DNA of 64,000 nt from Pleomorphomonas oryzae DSM 16300 (GCF_000422965.1 NZ_AUHB01000011.1:62001-126000), one strand, 5' to 3'. Shown: positions 1 to 8,711, numbered from the stretch's first letter. Translations and numbers: made by a program. The notes: generated by a model from the letters alone, not told the origin.

Positions 1-548
1 TCCATCAGTTCCAGCGGAAAAAGTGCCACGGCCTGCAGTTCGATGCGGCCACGCCAACGCTCGCGCATGAACTTGAACACCTCGAAGGAAATGCGGTGCT
101 GGGGCGCCAGACTGTCGAGATGGGTGCGGATCAGCTGCGTACCGTGGGCGTAGGCGGTGCGCAGCGAGAAATCCATGCGCGCCGTCACATCTTCAGCCGA
201 CCAGTTGGCGACGCGATCGGAGCCGACAGCCTCCAACGCACCGGCAAAACTGCCGTCCGGATTGGGCCGGCGTTCCCAGATATGCCCCTTGTCTAGATGG
301 GTGTGCATGTCGGTGAAGCAGGGCCAGACCAGCCCGCCGTCGAGGTCGACTTTCTCGATGTCGTAGGGAAGCGCGGTCTCGGCGGGCAGTATGGCGGCGA
401 TCCGCCCGTCATCGATGATGACATGCGCCGGGATCAATCCTTCCCGCACTGGCCCCGCCAGCGGCTTGGAGAGCAGCGCCGTCGGCAGCGTCGCATTGGT
501 CAGGGCGAAGCGGGACACATCTGGCGTTGCGACAAAATCGGCGGACAT
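1..548 (-). CDS. cytosine deaminase-like amidohydrolase (3' end outside window)
   Basis: An N-terminal 182-codon part of a metal-dependent amidohydrolase runs off the left edge. It starts MSADFVATPDVSRFALTNAT and carries the family's first metal-binding motif as DMHTHLDKGHIW, preceded by the usual beta-sandwich strand IDDGRIAAILPAE. Cytosine deaminase and creatinine deaminase both belong to this family and hydrolyse an exocyclic amine or imine from a small ring. The ATG at 548 overlaps the upstream permease stop (TGATG), so it is the last visible gene of the ABC operon and probably acts on the imported compound in the cytoplasm. Family is clear; the substrate is not. Confidence 0.8.
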   Translation of the reverse strand, partial: MSADFVATPDVSRFALTNATLPTALLSKPLAGPVREGLIPAHVIIDDGRIAAILPAETALPYDIEKVDLDGGLVWPCFTDMHTHLDKGHIWERRPNPDGSFAGALEAVGSDRVANWSAEDVTARMDFSLRTAYAHGTQLIRTHLDSLAPQHRISFEVFKFMRERWRGRIELQAVALFPLELM

Positions 549-1357
549 CAGTTCTCTCTTTTCAAACTGCTTTCGTGCCAGCGGTGAAGCAAAAGCCATG
601 AAAGGAAGGACGTGAGCGCGAAGATTGCGATCCCCAGCGCCGACAGCATGATGAGCGCCGCAAAAAGCCGGGGAATGTTCAGTCGGAACTGCGCTTCGAG
701 AATGCGGAAGGCGAGCCCCGATCCCACGCCGCTGGAGCCGGCGGAGAACTCGGCCACGACGGCGGCGATCAGCGACAGGCCACCACCGATCTTGAGGCCG
801 GTCATGAAATAGGGCAGCGCCGTCGGCAGTTTCAGATGCCAGAGCGTCTGGAAGCGGTTGGCGCCATAGAGCTCGAACAGATTGAGATGGTTATGGTCGA
901 CGCTCTTCAGCCCCTGCACCAGGTTGGAGAGGATGGGGAAGAAGGCCACCAGATAGGCGCAGATCAGCAGCGCCGATTGTGTCGTTGGGGCGTAGATGAG
1001 GATCAGCGGCGCGATGGCGACAATCGGCGTCACCTGCAGCACGACGGCGATCGGGTAGAAGATCAGCTCGAGCCAGCGGGCCTGCACCAGGAGGATGGCA
1101 AATACCGTTCCGCCAAGAAGCGCCAACCCCAGCGACATGAAGGTGATCTTGGTGGTGACCACGAAGGCCGGCCAAAGGGTCGGCCAGTCCTTGACGAGCG
1201 CAATGGCGACGGCAATCGGGTCGGGCAGGATATAGGGCGGAATATTCTCGACGTGGACGATCAGATACCAGACCAGCAACAGCGCCAGGACGACACCGAC
1301 GGGAATGGCTATCCGGATCAGCCGATCCATCTGCTCGCTGCGTTCACCGTTTTCCAT
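548..1357 (-). CDS. ABC transporter permease, NitT/TauT (SsuC/ThiX-like) type
   Basis: A 269-residue inner-membrane permease with about six hydrophobic segments. The cytoplasmic EAA loop that docks the ATPase is visible as ELYGANRFQTLWHLKLPTAL around residues 165-185. Members of this subfamily import sulfonates, nitrate, or pyrimidine precursors of thiamine together with an NMT1/THI5-like binding protein, which is also present here. Its start overlaps the ATPase stop (TGATG at 1355-1359), and its stop overlaps the amidohydrolase start, so translation is coupled along the operon. The gene makes one permease subunit, which presumably homodimerises. The substrate is inferred only from the neighbours. 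Confidence 0.88.
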   Translation of the reverse strand: MENGERSEQMDRLIRIAIPVGVVLALLLVWYLIVHVENIPPYILPDPIAVAIALVKDWPTLWPAFVVTTKITFMSLGLALLGGTVFAILLVQARWLELIFYPIAVVLQVTPIVAIAPLILIYAPTTQSALLICAYLVAFFPILSNLVQGLKSVDHNHLNLFELYGANRFQTLWHLKLPTALPYFMTGLKIGGGLSLIAAVVAEFSAGSSGVGSGLAFRILEAQFRLNIPRLFAALIMLSALGIAIFALTSFLSWLLLHRWHESSLKREN

Positions 1358-2205
1358 CAGTGCGCCCCCTCGTTGCCCATGGCGGCTGCCAGTGAATGAG
1401 AAACTCTCTCGCAGGCGAGACGATAGGATTCCGAGATGCGAAAGTCGGCGTCCCGCTCTATGCCGACATTGACCGGGAAATCCTCGTGGATGCGCCCCGG
1501 CCGGGCCTTCATCACGACGATGCGCGAGGACAGGTAGGCGGACTCAAAGACAGAATGGGTGACGAAGACCACCGCCAGGCCATTCGACTTCCAGAGCTCC
1601 AGGACTTCGTCGTTGAGCTTCTGCCGGGTGATCTCATCGAGCGCCGCGAAGGGCTCGTCCATCAAAAGCAGTTTGGGGCGGGTCACCAGCGCGCGGGCGA
1701 TCGACACGCGCATCTTCATGCCGCCGGATAGTTCACGCGGATAGGATTTGGCGAAATCGGCGAGGAATACGGTTGAGAGGGCCTCCTCGATCCGGGACTG
1801 CGCCTCCTTGCGCGAGATGCCCTGCAGCTGAAGCGGCAGGTAGACATTCTCGGCCACGGTGCGCCAGGGCAGCAGCGTCGGCTCCTGGAAGACGAAGGAA
1901 ATATCACCGTCCGGCCGGCCGTGACTTGTGATGCGCGAGGCCGGCCAGTCGATGTTACCCGAGGATACGCCACCCAGCCCGGCCATCAGGCGCAAGGCGG
2001 TCGACTTGCCGCAGCCGGACGGTCCGAGCAGGCTGACGAACTCCCCGGCTCGGACGGTGAGCGACACGTCTGCAAGCGCCGCGGTGCCGTTCGAGAAGGT
2101 CTTGGAGACCGAGGCCATGGTCATCAGCGGCCGTGTCGGCTGGGGAGGCGTCAATGTTGCCCTCTCGGTGGGAGTGTCTGCCCGAAATCGCTGGGGTGCG
2201 AACAT
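1357..2205 (-). CDS. ABC transporter ATP-binding protein, NitT/TauT type
   Basis: A 282-residue ABC ATPase with Walker A GPSGCGKST (about residues 59-67), Q-loop VFQEPTLLPWR, signature LSGGMKMR and Walker B LLLMDEPFAALDE, followed by the H-loop FVTHS. It energises the permease encoded immediately downstream. The first 27 residues are an extension before the usual family start; an ATG at codon 28 is possible, but an AAAGG ribosome site sits correctly for the ATG at 2205. It lies 100 bases downstream of the binding-protein gene in the same operon. Confidence 0.92.
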   Translation of the reverse strand: MFAPQRFRADTPTERATLTPPQPTRPLMTMASVSKTFSNGTAALADVSLTVRAGEFVSLLGPSGCGKSTALRLMAGLGGVSSGNIDWPASRITSHGRPDGDISFVFQEPTLLPWRTVAENVYLPLQLQGISRKEAQSRIEEALSTVFLADFAKSYPRELSGGMKMRVSIARALVTRPKLLLMDEPFAALDEITRQKLNDEVLELWKSNGLAVVFVTHSVFESAYLSSRIVVMKARPGRIHEDFPVNVGIERDADFRISESYRLACERVSHSLAAAMGNEGAH

Positions 2206-2305
2206 ACGGGACCTTTCAAGACGACATGAGGAACAGAAGCGTCACGGTCCGATCATCCGCCTGCGGCGACGACGGTCGAACCGTGCGGGATCGTTCGCTG
2301 TCGGT

Positions 2306-3310
2306 TCACTTCTTCAGGGACATGCCGACGCCCTTGCAGACGAACTGGGTCGTGAAGGCCTTGGTGTAGTCGGTGTCGGACTTGAACACCTTGATCGCCA
2401 CCATGGTGTCGAAGAACTTCTTGTACTTGGCGTCGGTCATGCAGCCGATGCCCTTGTCGAGCGCTTCGCCCGATTCCAGAATGCCGTGTTCCTTCATCTT
2501 GGCGATGGAAAAGGCGATCTGCCCGTCGGTCATCTCGGGATTGTCTTTTTTGATCAAGTCATTGGCAGCCGAATTGTCGCCGTAGAGATAGGTGTACCAG
2601 CCCTCGATCGACGCATCGACGAAGCGCTGCACCAGATCGGGATTGGTTTCCACCAGCTTCGATTGGGTGGCGATCGTGGTGGAATAGGGTGCGAAGCCCT
2701 GGTCGGCCAGCAGGTAGACCTGGGGCTTGAAGCCGGCCTGACTTTCGACCGCATAAGGTTCGGACGTCAGATAGCCCTGCTGGACGGATTTCGGATCGGC
2801 GATGAAGGGCGCGGAGCTGAAGGTATAGGGCTTGTATTGCTCATCCTTGAAGCCGGTGTAGTTGGCCTTCATCCACTCGAAGAAGGTGGTGTAGCCCTCC
2901 TTGCCGAGGAAAATGGTATCGGCCTTGGCGAGGTCGGCGAAGGTATCCATGCCGACACCGGGGTGGGCCATGAGGATCTGGGGATCCTTCTGGAACATGG
3001 AGGCCACATCCATGATGGGGATGCCCTGCTCGACAGCCGATAGCTCACCCATGCTGCCGCCCATGTAGAACTCGATCTTGCCGGCAACCAGAAGCGCGCT
3101 GTTGGCGGCGTTCGGCCCACCCTGGACGATGGTCACGTCGAGGCCGTGCTTGGCATAGGTGCCGTCGGCAACCGCTTGGTAGAAGCCACCATGCTCGGCC
3201 TCAGCCAGCCAGTTGGTGCCGAAACTCACCTTGTCGGCGGCAAGCGCCCCGGACGCGGAGGCGATCAAGCCGACGGTACATAGCGTGAGGAAGCTGGTGT
3301 TGCAGCGCAT
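2306..3310 (-). CDS. periplasmic NMT1/THI5-like substrate-binding protein
   Basis: A 334-residue secreted binding protein. The signal peptide is clear (MRCNTSFLTLCTVGLIASAS, cleavage after ALA at about residue 24). The mature protein begins with the family pattern FGTNWLAEAEHGGFYQA and GLDVTIVQGGP, typical of NMT1/THI5-like receptors for pyrimidine-type or amine ring compounds. It captures the substrate in the periplasm for the permease and ATPase downstream. An AAGGGGA ribosome site supports the start. It is the first gene of the operon and is divergent from the LysR gene, which probably controls it. Confidence 0.88.
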   Translation of the reverse strand: MRCNTSFLTLCTVGLIASASGALAADKVSFGTNWLAEAEHGGFYQAVADGTYAKHGLDVTIVQGGPNAANSALLVAGKIEFYMGGSMGELSAVEQGIPIMDVASMFQKDPQILMAHPGVGMDTFADLAKADTIFLGKEGYTTFFEWMKANYTGFKDEQYKPYTFSSAPFIADPKSVQQGYLTSEPYAVESQAGFKPQVYLLADQGFAPYSTTIATQSKLVETNPDLVQRFVDASIEGWYTYLYGDNSAANDLIKKDNPEMTDGQIAFSIAKMKEHGILESGEALDKGIGCMTDAKYKKFFDTMVAIKVFKSDTDYTKAFTTQFVCKGVGMSLKK

Positions 3311-3387
3311 TCGGAGTCGTCCCCTTTATCGCTCCTCCCCGGAAATCAGGGGGATTGAACGATACTGCACCACTTGCATCGAGCCGT

Positions 3388-3397
3388 GAAAAGCATC
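3388..3397. promoter_or_regulatory. shared operator-like motif in the LysR/ABC divergent region
   Basis: GAAAAGCATC followed by TAATTGCGC lies between the divergent binding-protein and LysR genes. A near-identical string (GGAAAAGCATC then AATTTTCGC) lies upstream of the creatininase gene at 5265. The left copy also pairs with GATGCCTTT at 3413-3421 as an imperfect inverted repeat. I infer a LysR binding site linking both operons; there is no direct evidence of binding. Confidence 0.45.
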
Positions 3398-3488
3398 TAA
3401 TTGCGCACGCTTTGATGCCTTTTTTGCACAGTTCGGTTTTCTGTTGCTGCAATAGGCATCCTGCCTAAGCATTGCGCAGGAGGTGAAC

Positions 3489-4424
3489 ATGTTGCACTCA
3501 CGCAAGCTGCTTTACATCAACGAAATCGCTCGCTGCGGTTCGATCCGCAAAGCGTCGGAGCGGATGAATGTGGCCTCCTCGGCCATCAACCGGCAGATCT
3601 TGGCGCTGGAAGAGGAACTGGGCGCGCAGATTTTCGAGCGACTGCCGCGTGGCCTGAGGCTGACGGCGGTCGGCGAGCTGTGCATCGAGCACGTGCGGGA
3701 AGTTCTCAAGGATTACGACAAACTGCAGGCGCGCATCCGGAACCTCAAGACGCCGCAGATGGGCAAGGTGTCCATCGTGACGACCATCGGGCTCGCGGCC
3801 GGTCCGCTGCCGCACCTGATGGGCAAGTTCTTCGCGGAATATCCGCGCATCCGCGTTCTGCTGCGCGGCGATGGCGGCATCACCACGTCCATGCCGGTGG
3901 TCTCCGGCGAGGTCGATCTCGGCCTCGGATTCAACATTCCCGCCCTGCCCGGCATTCGCAGCCTTGCCAATTTCGACGTGCCGCTGGGGGCAGTTTTCGC
4001 CCCCGAACACCCGCTTGCCAAGCAAAGCCAGGTGAGCTTGGCCGATCTTGTCGAGGAGAAGCTGGTTCTTGCTCTGCCCGGCACCTCGCTGCGCGACGCG
4101 ATCAATCTCGCCTTCTCGCCGTTGACGGTGACGGTGGAGCCACTGCTTGAAACCAACTCGACGGAGATGCTGCGGACCTTGCTGCGGCAAGGCCCCTTCG
4201 TCAGCATCCTCAACCCGTTGGACGTGCTCATGGACTGCCGAAGCGGCAATCTCGTCTATCGTCCGCTGTCGGACGCCCACATCAGGCCGCAGCCAATGAA
4301 GCTCTTGGCACGCGCCAGGGCCACACTTGACGCGGCGACCAGCATCTTCGTCGAGTTTCTGATTGCCGATCTGATTGAGATGATCCGGGAGGTTTCGGCG
4401 GGAACGGCCGGTCAACCGGTATAG
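3489..4424 (+). CDS. LysR-family transcriptional regulator
   Basis: A 311-residue LysR regulator. The N-terminal winged helix-turn-helix is KLLYINEIARCGSIRKASER followed by SSAINRQILALEEELGAQIF, and an effector-binding domain follows from about residue 90. An AGGAGG ribosome site at 3478-3483 lies five bases before the ATG at 3489, which decides this start over the in-frame GTG at 3483. It is divergent from the ABC importer and converges on the creatininase gene with a 13-base overlap of 3' ends. The gene context suggests it senses the imported ring compound or a breakdown product and controls both flanking units. Confidence 0.9.
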   Translation: MLHSRKLLYINEIARCGSIRKASERMNVASSAINRQILALEEELGAQIFERLPRGLRLTAVGELCIEHVREVLKDYDKLQARIRNLKTPQMGKVSIVTTIGLAAGPLPHLMGKFFAEYPRIRVLLRGDGGITTSMPVVSGEVDLGLGFNIPALPGIRSLANFDVPLGAVFAPEHPLAKQSQVSLADLVEEKLVLALPGTSLRDAINLAFSPLTVTVEPLLETNSTEMLRTLLRQGPFVSILNPLDVLMDCRSGNLVYRPLSDAHIRPQPMKLLARARATLDAATSIFVEFLIADLIEMIREVSAGTAGQPV

Positions 4425-5209
4425 AGATTGGCTAGGGGATAGCTGATGACGTCGCCGATCAATTCGACAAAGCGCTGCGCTACGTAGCGGCAATAGGCCT
4501 CGCCCTTGCCTGCATCGGCATTGGCGGCATTGCCAACCACCCCATGGGGGTTGAGATCATGGGCGACCCAGGCCAGCGCATGCGGCGGCAGCGGTTGCAG
4601 ATATTTGCTCTGGGTCTTCATCCATTCGGCCCTGGACGCAAAATTCTGGGCCTTGTCCATGTGAACGAGATCCGGCCGGAAATAGAGCATCATCGACGTC
4701 TCCACGTCGCCGCCGTGGATACCAAATGCCATTTCGTGAGCGCTGAACAGGCCCTCCGGGCTACCGAACCGGCTCCATTGCGTGGCGACCGCGACCATGC
4801 CGAAGCGCACGCGCATCTCGCGGGCGACGATACTCATCAGGTCGAGGTTGCCGCCATGAGAGTTGACCATGATCAGCTTGCGGACGCCGGCTTCGGCGAC
4901 CTTCTGGCCGATGGCCGTCCACATCTGAATCAAGAGTTCGGCCGGCAGCGACAATGTCCCCGGCCCGAACACATGCTCGTTGGCCTTGCCGATTTCCTGC
5001 GTCGGCAGCACGAAGACGTTGTAGTCCGCCGGCAGAAGCTCGCGCACCAAACCCAACATGCCGTTGGCTATGGCGACATCCGTGGCGATCGGCAAATGCG
5101 GCCCGTGCTGTTCGGTGGAGGCCAGCGGCAGGATCGCCACCGTCGTGTCGGGGTCGAGCCCGGCGAATTCGAGACTGGTCAGTTCGTTCCAGTAGAACCG
5201 CTGCGCCAT
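4412..5209 (-). CDS. creatininase-family amidohydrolase
   Basis: A 265-residue protein of the creatininase family, metal enzymes that hydrolyse a cyclic amide or formamide (creatininase; the FAPy deformylase ArfB is a relative). The metal-binding pattern is present: STEQHGPHLPIATD near residue 31, then NSHGGN and HGGDVETS. The length matches the family. It is presumably cytoplasmic, since no signal peptide is seen. With the cytosine-deaminase-like enzyme and the NMT1-type importer, it may form a pathway that imports a nitrogen ring compound and opens it. The 3' end overlaps the convergent LysR gene. Confidence 0.85.
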   Translation of the reverse strand: MAQRFYWNELTSLEFAGLDPDTTVAILPLASTEQHGPHLPIATDVAIANGMLGLVRELLPADYNVFVLPTQEIGKANEHVFGPGTLSLPAELLIQMWTAIGQKVAEAGVRKLIMVNSHGGNLDLMSIVAREMRVRFGMVAVATQWSRFGSPEGLFSAHEMAFGIHGGDVETSMMLYFRPDLVHMDKAQNFASRAEWMKTQSKYLQPLPPHALAWVAHDLNPHGVVGNAANADAGKGEAYCRYVAQRFVELIGDVISYPLANLYTG

Positions 5210-5264
5210 GGCACGCCTCCTTGGGATTGAAGTTCCCTCAACAGCTAGGCAAAGACGCGGGCAT

Positions 5265-5275
5265 GGAAAAGCATC
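5265..5275. promoter_or_regulatory. second copy of the LysR-region motif, upstream of creatininase
   Basis: GGAAAAGCATC lies 56-66 bases before the creatininase ATG. It matches the motif at 3388 in the LysR/ABC divergent region, including the following AAT and CGC. A common regulator of both promoters is inferred from this match. The rest of 5210-5482 holds no convincing gene. Confidence 0.4.
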
Positions 5276-5482
5276 AATTTTCGCTCCAACATGTGCCTAT
5301 TTGAGAGCGCTTCGGATATCCGCCGATCAGCGCCGATCCCAGGAACCGGTTCGGGCCTTCATCGACGCATCACGGCACATGTTGCAGATCTCGGGCAATG
5401 CGAGGGGATGGCTGTGCGTCCCAGCCTTGCCCTCGCTGCCGCGCCGTCTTATTGCTGGGGCACGCGAAAACGGAGGAAACCC

Positions 5483-5767
5483 ATGTCGTTCCTGAAAAAA
5501 CTGTTCGGCCTCGGTGACAGCGCCCCGGCGGCGGAAAAACCGGCCGAGACGCAGGAGTACAAGGGCTTCAAGATTGCCGCGACGCCGTTCAAGGACGGCG
5601 GCCAGTGGCAGCTCTGCGGCGTGGTCAGCCTCGAGGAGGATGGCGTCGTGCGCGAGCACCGTTTCATCCGCGCCGACAAGTTCTCCGACGCCGACACGGC
5701 CAAGGAAATGGCCTTCGAGAAGGGCCGGCTGATCGTCGATCAACTCGGCAAGTCGGTCTTCAATTAA
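5483..5767 (+). CDS. HlyU family protein
   Basis: A 94-residue protein matching the HlyU family: MSFLKKLFGL, then EYKGFKIAATPFKDGGQWQL and a C-terminal helix KEMAFEKGRLIVDQLGKSVF. HlyU homologues in vibrios act as regulators of toxin genes, but most alphaproteobacterial members are uncharacterised, so a regulatory role here is only an analogy. A GGAGG ribosome site at 5472 precedes the ATG by six bases. The stop overlaps the 3' end of the convergent CGNR gene by four bases. Confidence 0.85.
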   Translation: MSFLKKLFGLGDSAPAAEKPAETQEYKGFKIAATPFKDGGQWQLCGVVSLEEDGVVREHRFIRADKFSDADTAKEMAFEKGRLIVDQLGKSVFN

Positions 5768-6426
5768 CGCTTCGGTGGCTCCACCGCCTCCGCCTTCATG
5801 CGCAGGCGATGGCGCTGGGCCTTGACGCGGTTGCCGCAGGAATCCATGGCGCACCAGCGGCGCTTCTGCGAGCGGCTGGTGTCGAGGAAGACGCCGCCGC
5901 AGGGATCGGCCTCGCACATGCGCAGCGTGCCGGCGTGCGGCAGGGCCAGGAAGGCTCCGATGGCGAGCGCCGTCCGGGCGAGCGACAAGGCCATGTCGGC
6001 GCCTGCCAGCGTGTCGGCCGGCAGGCCGGCAATCGCCAGGGGCGCGCCGAGCGCCTTGGTGACCAGATGCCGCACCGCGTCGAGCGGCTGGCTGAGGTCG
6101 GTCGGCAGCTCCGTGCGCGTCGCCTCAGCGAGATAGATCTTCCAGATATCCCTGAGCCTGACGGCGGCCGAGAACACGTCGGCCGCCTGAAGCGGCATGA
6201 TGGCTTCGGCGTCCCGAAGGCGGTCGTGTTCGGCCCGGGACAGCAGCCCGGCGACGACCGCCCAGTCGATCAAGGCCCTGTAGCCGGTGAGAAAGTCGAT
6301 CTCCCGGCCATCGCGCCAGTGGCGGGTGTTGGCGAAATCGAGCGCCGCGTCGCCGCCCAGCATCCTGAGCCGCCCCAATTCGGAGAAATAGGCCGGCACC
6401 TCGTCCATTGATCGATCTTGCTTCAT
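5764..6426 (-). CDS. ABATE-CGNR zinc-finger protein
   Basis: A 220-residue probable transcription regulator. The N-terminal ABATE domain includes LGGDAALDFANTRHWRDG around residues 23-40. The C-terminal treble-clef CGNR zinc finger shows CEADPCGGVFLDTSRSQKRR and CAMDSCGNRVKAQRHR, with all four zinc cysteines and the CGNR box. Such proteins are predicted stress or biosynthesis regulators that bind DNA through the finger. It is divergent from the DUF2066 gene, with a short 78-base intergenic space. The start at 6426 was preferred because upstream extension has no family similarity. Confidence 0.9.
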   Translation of the reverse strand: MKQDRSMDEVPAYFSELGRLRMLGGDAALDFANTRHWRDGREIDFLTGYRALIDWAVVAGLLSRAEHDRLRDAEAIMPLQAADVFSAAVRLRDIWKIYLAEATRTELPTDLSQPLDAVRHLVTKALGAPLAIAGLPADTLAGADMALSLARTALAIGAFLALPHAGTLRMCEADPCGGVFLDTSRSQKRRWCAMDSCGNRVKAQRHRLRMKAEAVEPPKR

Positions 6427-6504
6427 CGTGTAACCTCTTATGGGGTTACTTAAGTGTGTCGTTGCGTCTTTCAAAGTGTTCAGCCCACCATAGCGAGGGG
6501 AACC

Positions 6505-7329
6505 ATGCGACGCATTCAATTGTTTCCGCCAGCTTTTGCGCTTCTGGCCGTGCTCGCCGGACCGGCCGCCGGTTTCGAGCCGAGCGACATCTACACGTCC
6601 CAGGTGGTGGTGAGCGGGCAGGGCGAGGCCAACCGCATCACCGGCTTCGGCGTCTGCCTCGAACGGGTGCTGACGCGTGTTACCGGCGACGTCGAGCTGG
6701 CCGGCAAGCCGGCCGCCAAGGTGGCGAGGGCCAAGGCGGCTGATTTCGTCGCCGCCTATTCCTACCGCGATCGGCTGGAGGGACGGCCTGTTCACGACGA
6801 GCAGGGCACCTACGACCGGCCGCACAACCTCACCTGCCGCTTCAAGACCGCGCCGCTCGACAAGCTGATCACTGAACTCGGCGGCAAGCCCTGGCTGATG
6901 CGCCGACCGGTGATCGCCGTGTTCCTCGATGTGGAGAAGCCGGCCGCCCACTATACGGTGGCCGCCAACAACGCCCGCGATCTCGCCATGCGCCAGTCGT
7001 TCGGCAACGCGTCCAACCTGATCGCCCTCGACGTGGTGTTCCCGCCGGAGACGGCGGCGCTCAACCTCAGCGCTGCGGAGCTCGATCCGGCGTCGCCGGA
7101 GCTGAAGCAGGCGGCCGAGGCGGCGGGCGGCGATCTGCCGCTGGTCGGCCGGCTCAGCTGGAGCGATGCCGATCATGGCTGGGTGGTTAACTGGGCGCTG
7201 GAGCAAGGCGGCGCCGTTCATCGCTGGTCGGTGCGCGGCGTCAGCTTCGACGATGCGTTCCGGACGGCGCTGTGGGGCGCGGCGCGGCTGCTGTCGGAGA
7301 GCGGCGAACCCACGACGAATCCTCAATAA
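6505..7329 (+). CDS. DUF2066 domain secreted protein
   Basis: A 274-residue exported protein of the DUF2066 family, whose function is unknown. A signal peptide (MRRIQLFPPAFALLAVLAGP, cleavage near AAG at residue 23) precedes SDIYTSQVVVSGQGEANRIT, the start of the domain. It contains CLERVLTRVTGD and the closing segment GVSFDDAFRTALWGAARLL. GAGGGG directly upstream supports the ATG at 6505. The next gene follows 77 bases later in the same direction, so co-transcription is possible. Confidence 0.8.
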   Translation: MRRIQLFPPAFALLAVLAGPAAGFEPSDIYTSQVVVSGQGEANRITGFGVCLERVLTRVTGDVELAGKPAAKVARAKAADFVAAYSYRDRLEGRPVHDEQGTYDRPHNLTCRFKTAPLDKLITELGGKPWLMRRPVIAVFLDVEKPAAHYTVAANNARDLAMRQSFGNASNLIALDVVFPPETAALNLSAAELDPASPELKQAAEAAGGDLPLVGRLSWSDADHGWVVNWALEQGGAVHRWSVRGVSFDDAFRTALWGAARLLSESGEPTTNPQ

Positions 7330-7406
7330 GCAGCAGTTGCATAGGCCCGGTGGTTGGCCTAAGACCCGGATTATTGCTTATTATTCTGCCCGGGAACCAC
7401 CGCATC

Positions 7407-7790
7407 ATGTCGGACGAGCCGCACGGCGAACTCACCATCCGCACCATCGCCATGCCCGCCGATACCAACGCCAACGGCGACATTTTCGGCGGCTGGCTGA
7501 TGAGCCAGATGGACTCGGCCGGCGGCATGGCGGCGGTGCAGCGCTGCGGCGGCCGGGTGGTGACGGTGGCGGTCAACGCCATGGTGTTCCACCGGCCGGT
7601 GAAGGTGGGCGACATTCTCTGCGTCTACACCGACATCTTCCGCGTCGGCCGCAGCTCCATGCATATCCGCATCGAGGTCTGGGTGCGCCGGTTCATCACC
7701 GACAAGCACGAGAGGGTGACCGAGGGCGAGTTCACCTATGTGGCGATCGACGAAAACGGCCGTTCCCGGCCGGTCGATCCGGTCTGCTGA
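7407..7790 (+). CDS. hotdog-fold acyl-CoA thioesterase, YciA-like
   Basis: A 127-residue single hotdog domain. The active-site helix is NANGDIFGGWLMSQMDSAGG, with the catalytic aspartate of the YciA/BACH group, and the strand RVVTVAVNAMVFHRPVKVGD follows. It should hydrolyse acyl-CoA esters in the cytoplasm, probably as a hexamer like its relatives. The ATG at 7407 begins MSDEPHGELTIRTIAMP; no strong ribosome site is seen, but the domain begins here. An upstream in-frame extension (to 7275) overlaps the DUF2066 gene and is not needed. Confidence 0.9.
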   Translation: MSDEPHGELTIRTIAMPADTNANGDIFGGWLMSQMDSAGGMAAVQRCGGRVVTVAVNAMVFHRPVKVGDILCVYTDIFRVGRSSMHIRIEVWVRRFITDKHERVTEGEFTYVAIDENGRSRPVDPVC

Positions 7791-7825
7791 TAGCGAATCG
7801 GCGGCCTTTGGGGCCGGCTAAGCCC

Positions 7826-7866
7826 CGCGGATTTTTCGTGTGCCCCTATGGCATGCAAAATCCGCG
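7826..7866. terminator. bidirectional hairpin between convergent genes
   Basis: A perfect 10-base inverted repeat CGCGGATTTT / AAAATCCGCG separated by 21 bases lies between the convergent thioesterase and SIMPL genes. The A/T bases within the arms make it usable as a weak terminator on both strands. A second small GCGCC-GAAA-GGCGC hairpin follows at about 7877-7892. Confidence 0.5.
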
Positions 7867-7925
7867 AATGGAATCGACGCGCCGAAAGGCGCGCCGATCT
7901 CTGCGTTGCGTCGGAGATGCCGTGA

Positions 7926-8660
7926 TTACTTGGCAGCCGGCTCGATTTCCCAGGTGATGTTGACGGTGGCGCGGATGTCCTGCTCGCCGGCGGAGAGCGG
8001 CACCGAGTCCGACTGCGGGGCGGCCTTGGCCATCATCATCGGCATCGGCGGGTTCGCCTCACCGCCCTCGGAGATGGCGAGGATGCGCTTCAGCGTGAAG
8101 CCGCCCGTCTTGGCGTAGAGGTCGGCGCGGGTCTCCAGCTTCTTGATGGCGGCGACGCGCGCCGCATCCATCAGGCTGTCCTGGTCATCGACGGTGAAGC
8201 TGATGCCGCGCACGTCGTTGGCGCCGACGCGGATCACCTTGTCGAGCAGGCCGCCGGCTTGGGCGATGCCGTGCAGCTTGACGGTGACGGCGTTGGAGAC
8301 GCGGTAGCCGGTGATCTTCGGCGGCGCCTGCGTGCCGTCGGCCTTCTGCGGCGGATAGCTCATCACCGGGTCGATGGTGAAGGAGGAGGTGGCGATGTCC
8401 TTGTCGGCGACGCCGGCATCCTTGAGGGCCGCCAGCGCCTTCTGCATCGCCGCGTTGTTGGCGCTGAGCGCCGCGTCGGCCGTCTCCGATTCCTTGACGA
8501 CGCCGATCGACACGATGGCCATGTCGGGGGCCACGCTGACGATGCCGTCGCCCGACAGCGTCAGCGTGGCCGTTGCCGGGGTCGTGTCGGCGGCGAAGGC
8601 GGCGGCGGGCAGCAGCGCCAGGCCGGCGGCGACCAGGAGCGGGCGGGAAAAGGCGATCAT
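7926..8660 (-). CDS. SIMPL domain periplasmic protein
   Basis: A 244-residue exported SIMPL (DUF541) protein, a family of periplasmic or outer-membrane proteins whose few studied members relate to oxidative stress or signalling. The signal peptide MIAFSRPLLVAAGLALLPAA ends at AFA, and the domain opens with ATLTLSGDGIVSVAPDMA. It has typical features such as ALKDAGVADKDIATSSF and ITGYRVSNAVTVKLHG. GGAGAG nine bases upstream favours the ATG at 8660 over the GTG at 8678. It converges on the thioesterase gene with a hairpin between. Confidence 0.9.
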   Translation of the reverse strand: MIAFSRPLLVAAGLALLPAAAFAADTTPATATLTLSGDGIVSVAPDMAIVSIGVVKESETADAALSANNAAMQKALAALKDAGVADKDIATSSFTIDPVMSYPPQKADGTQAPPKITGYRVSNAVTVKLHGIAQAGGLLDKVIRVGANDVRGISFTVDDQDSLMDAARVAAIKKLETRADLYAKTGGFTLKRILAISEGGEANPPMPMMMAKAAPQSDSVPLSAGEQDIRATVNITWEIEPAAK

Positions 8661-8711
8661 CGTCAGTCTCTCCGTCACGTGTTTTCGGGGCCAGCCCCGA
8701 GAGCAATCTCA

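Noticed and set aside
1928-3043. 371-residue plus-strand frame across the ABC operon
   Set aside because: Fully antisense to the ATPase and binding-protein genes, which have clear motifs.
5764-7326. Long 520-residue extension of the CGNR protein
   Set aside because: The extra N-terminus is antisense to the DUF2066 gene and unlike the family; the ABATE domain begins at the 6426 start.
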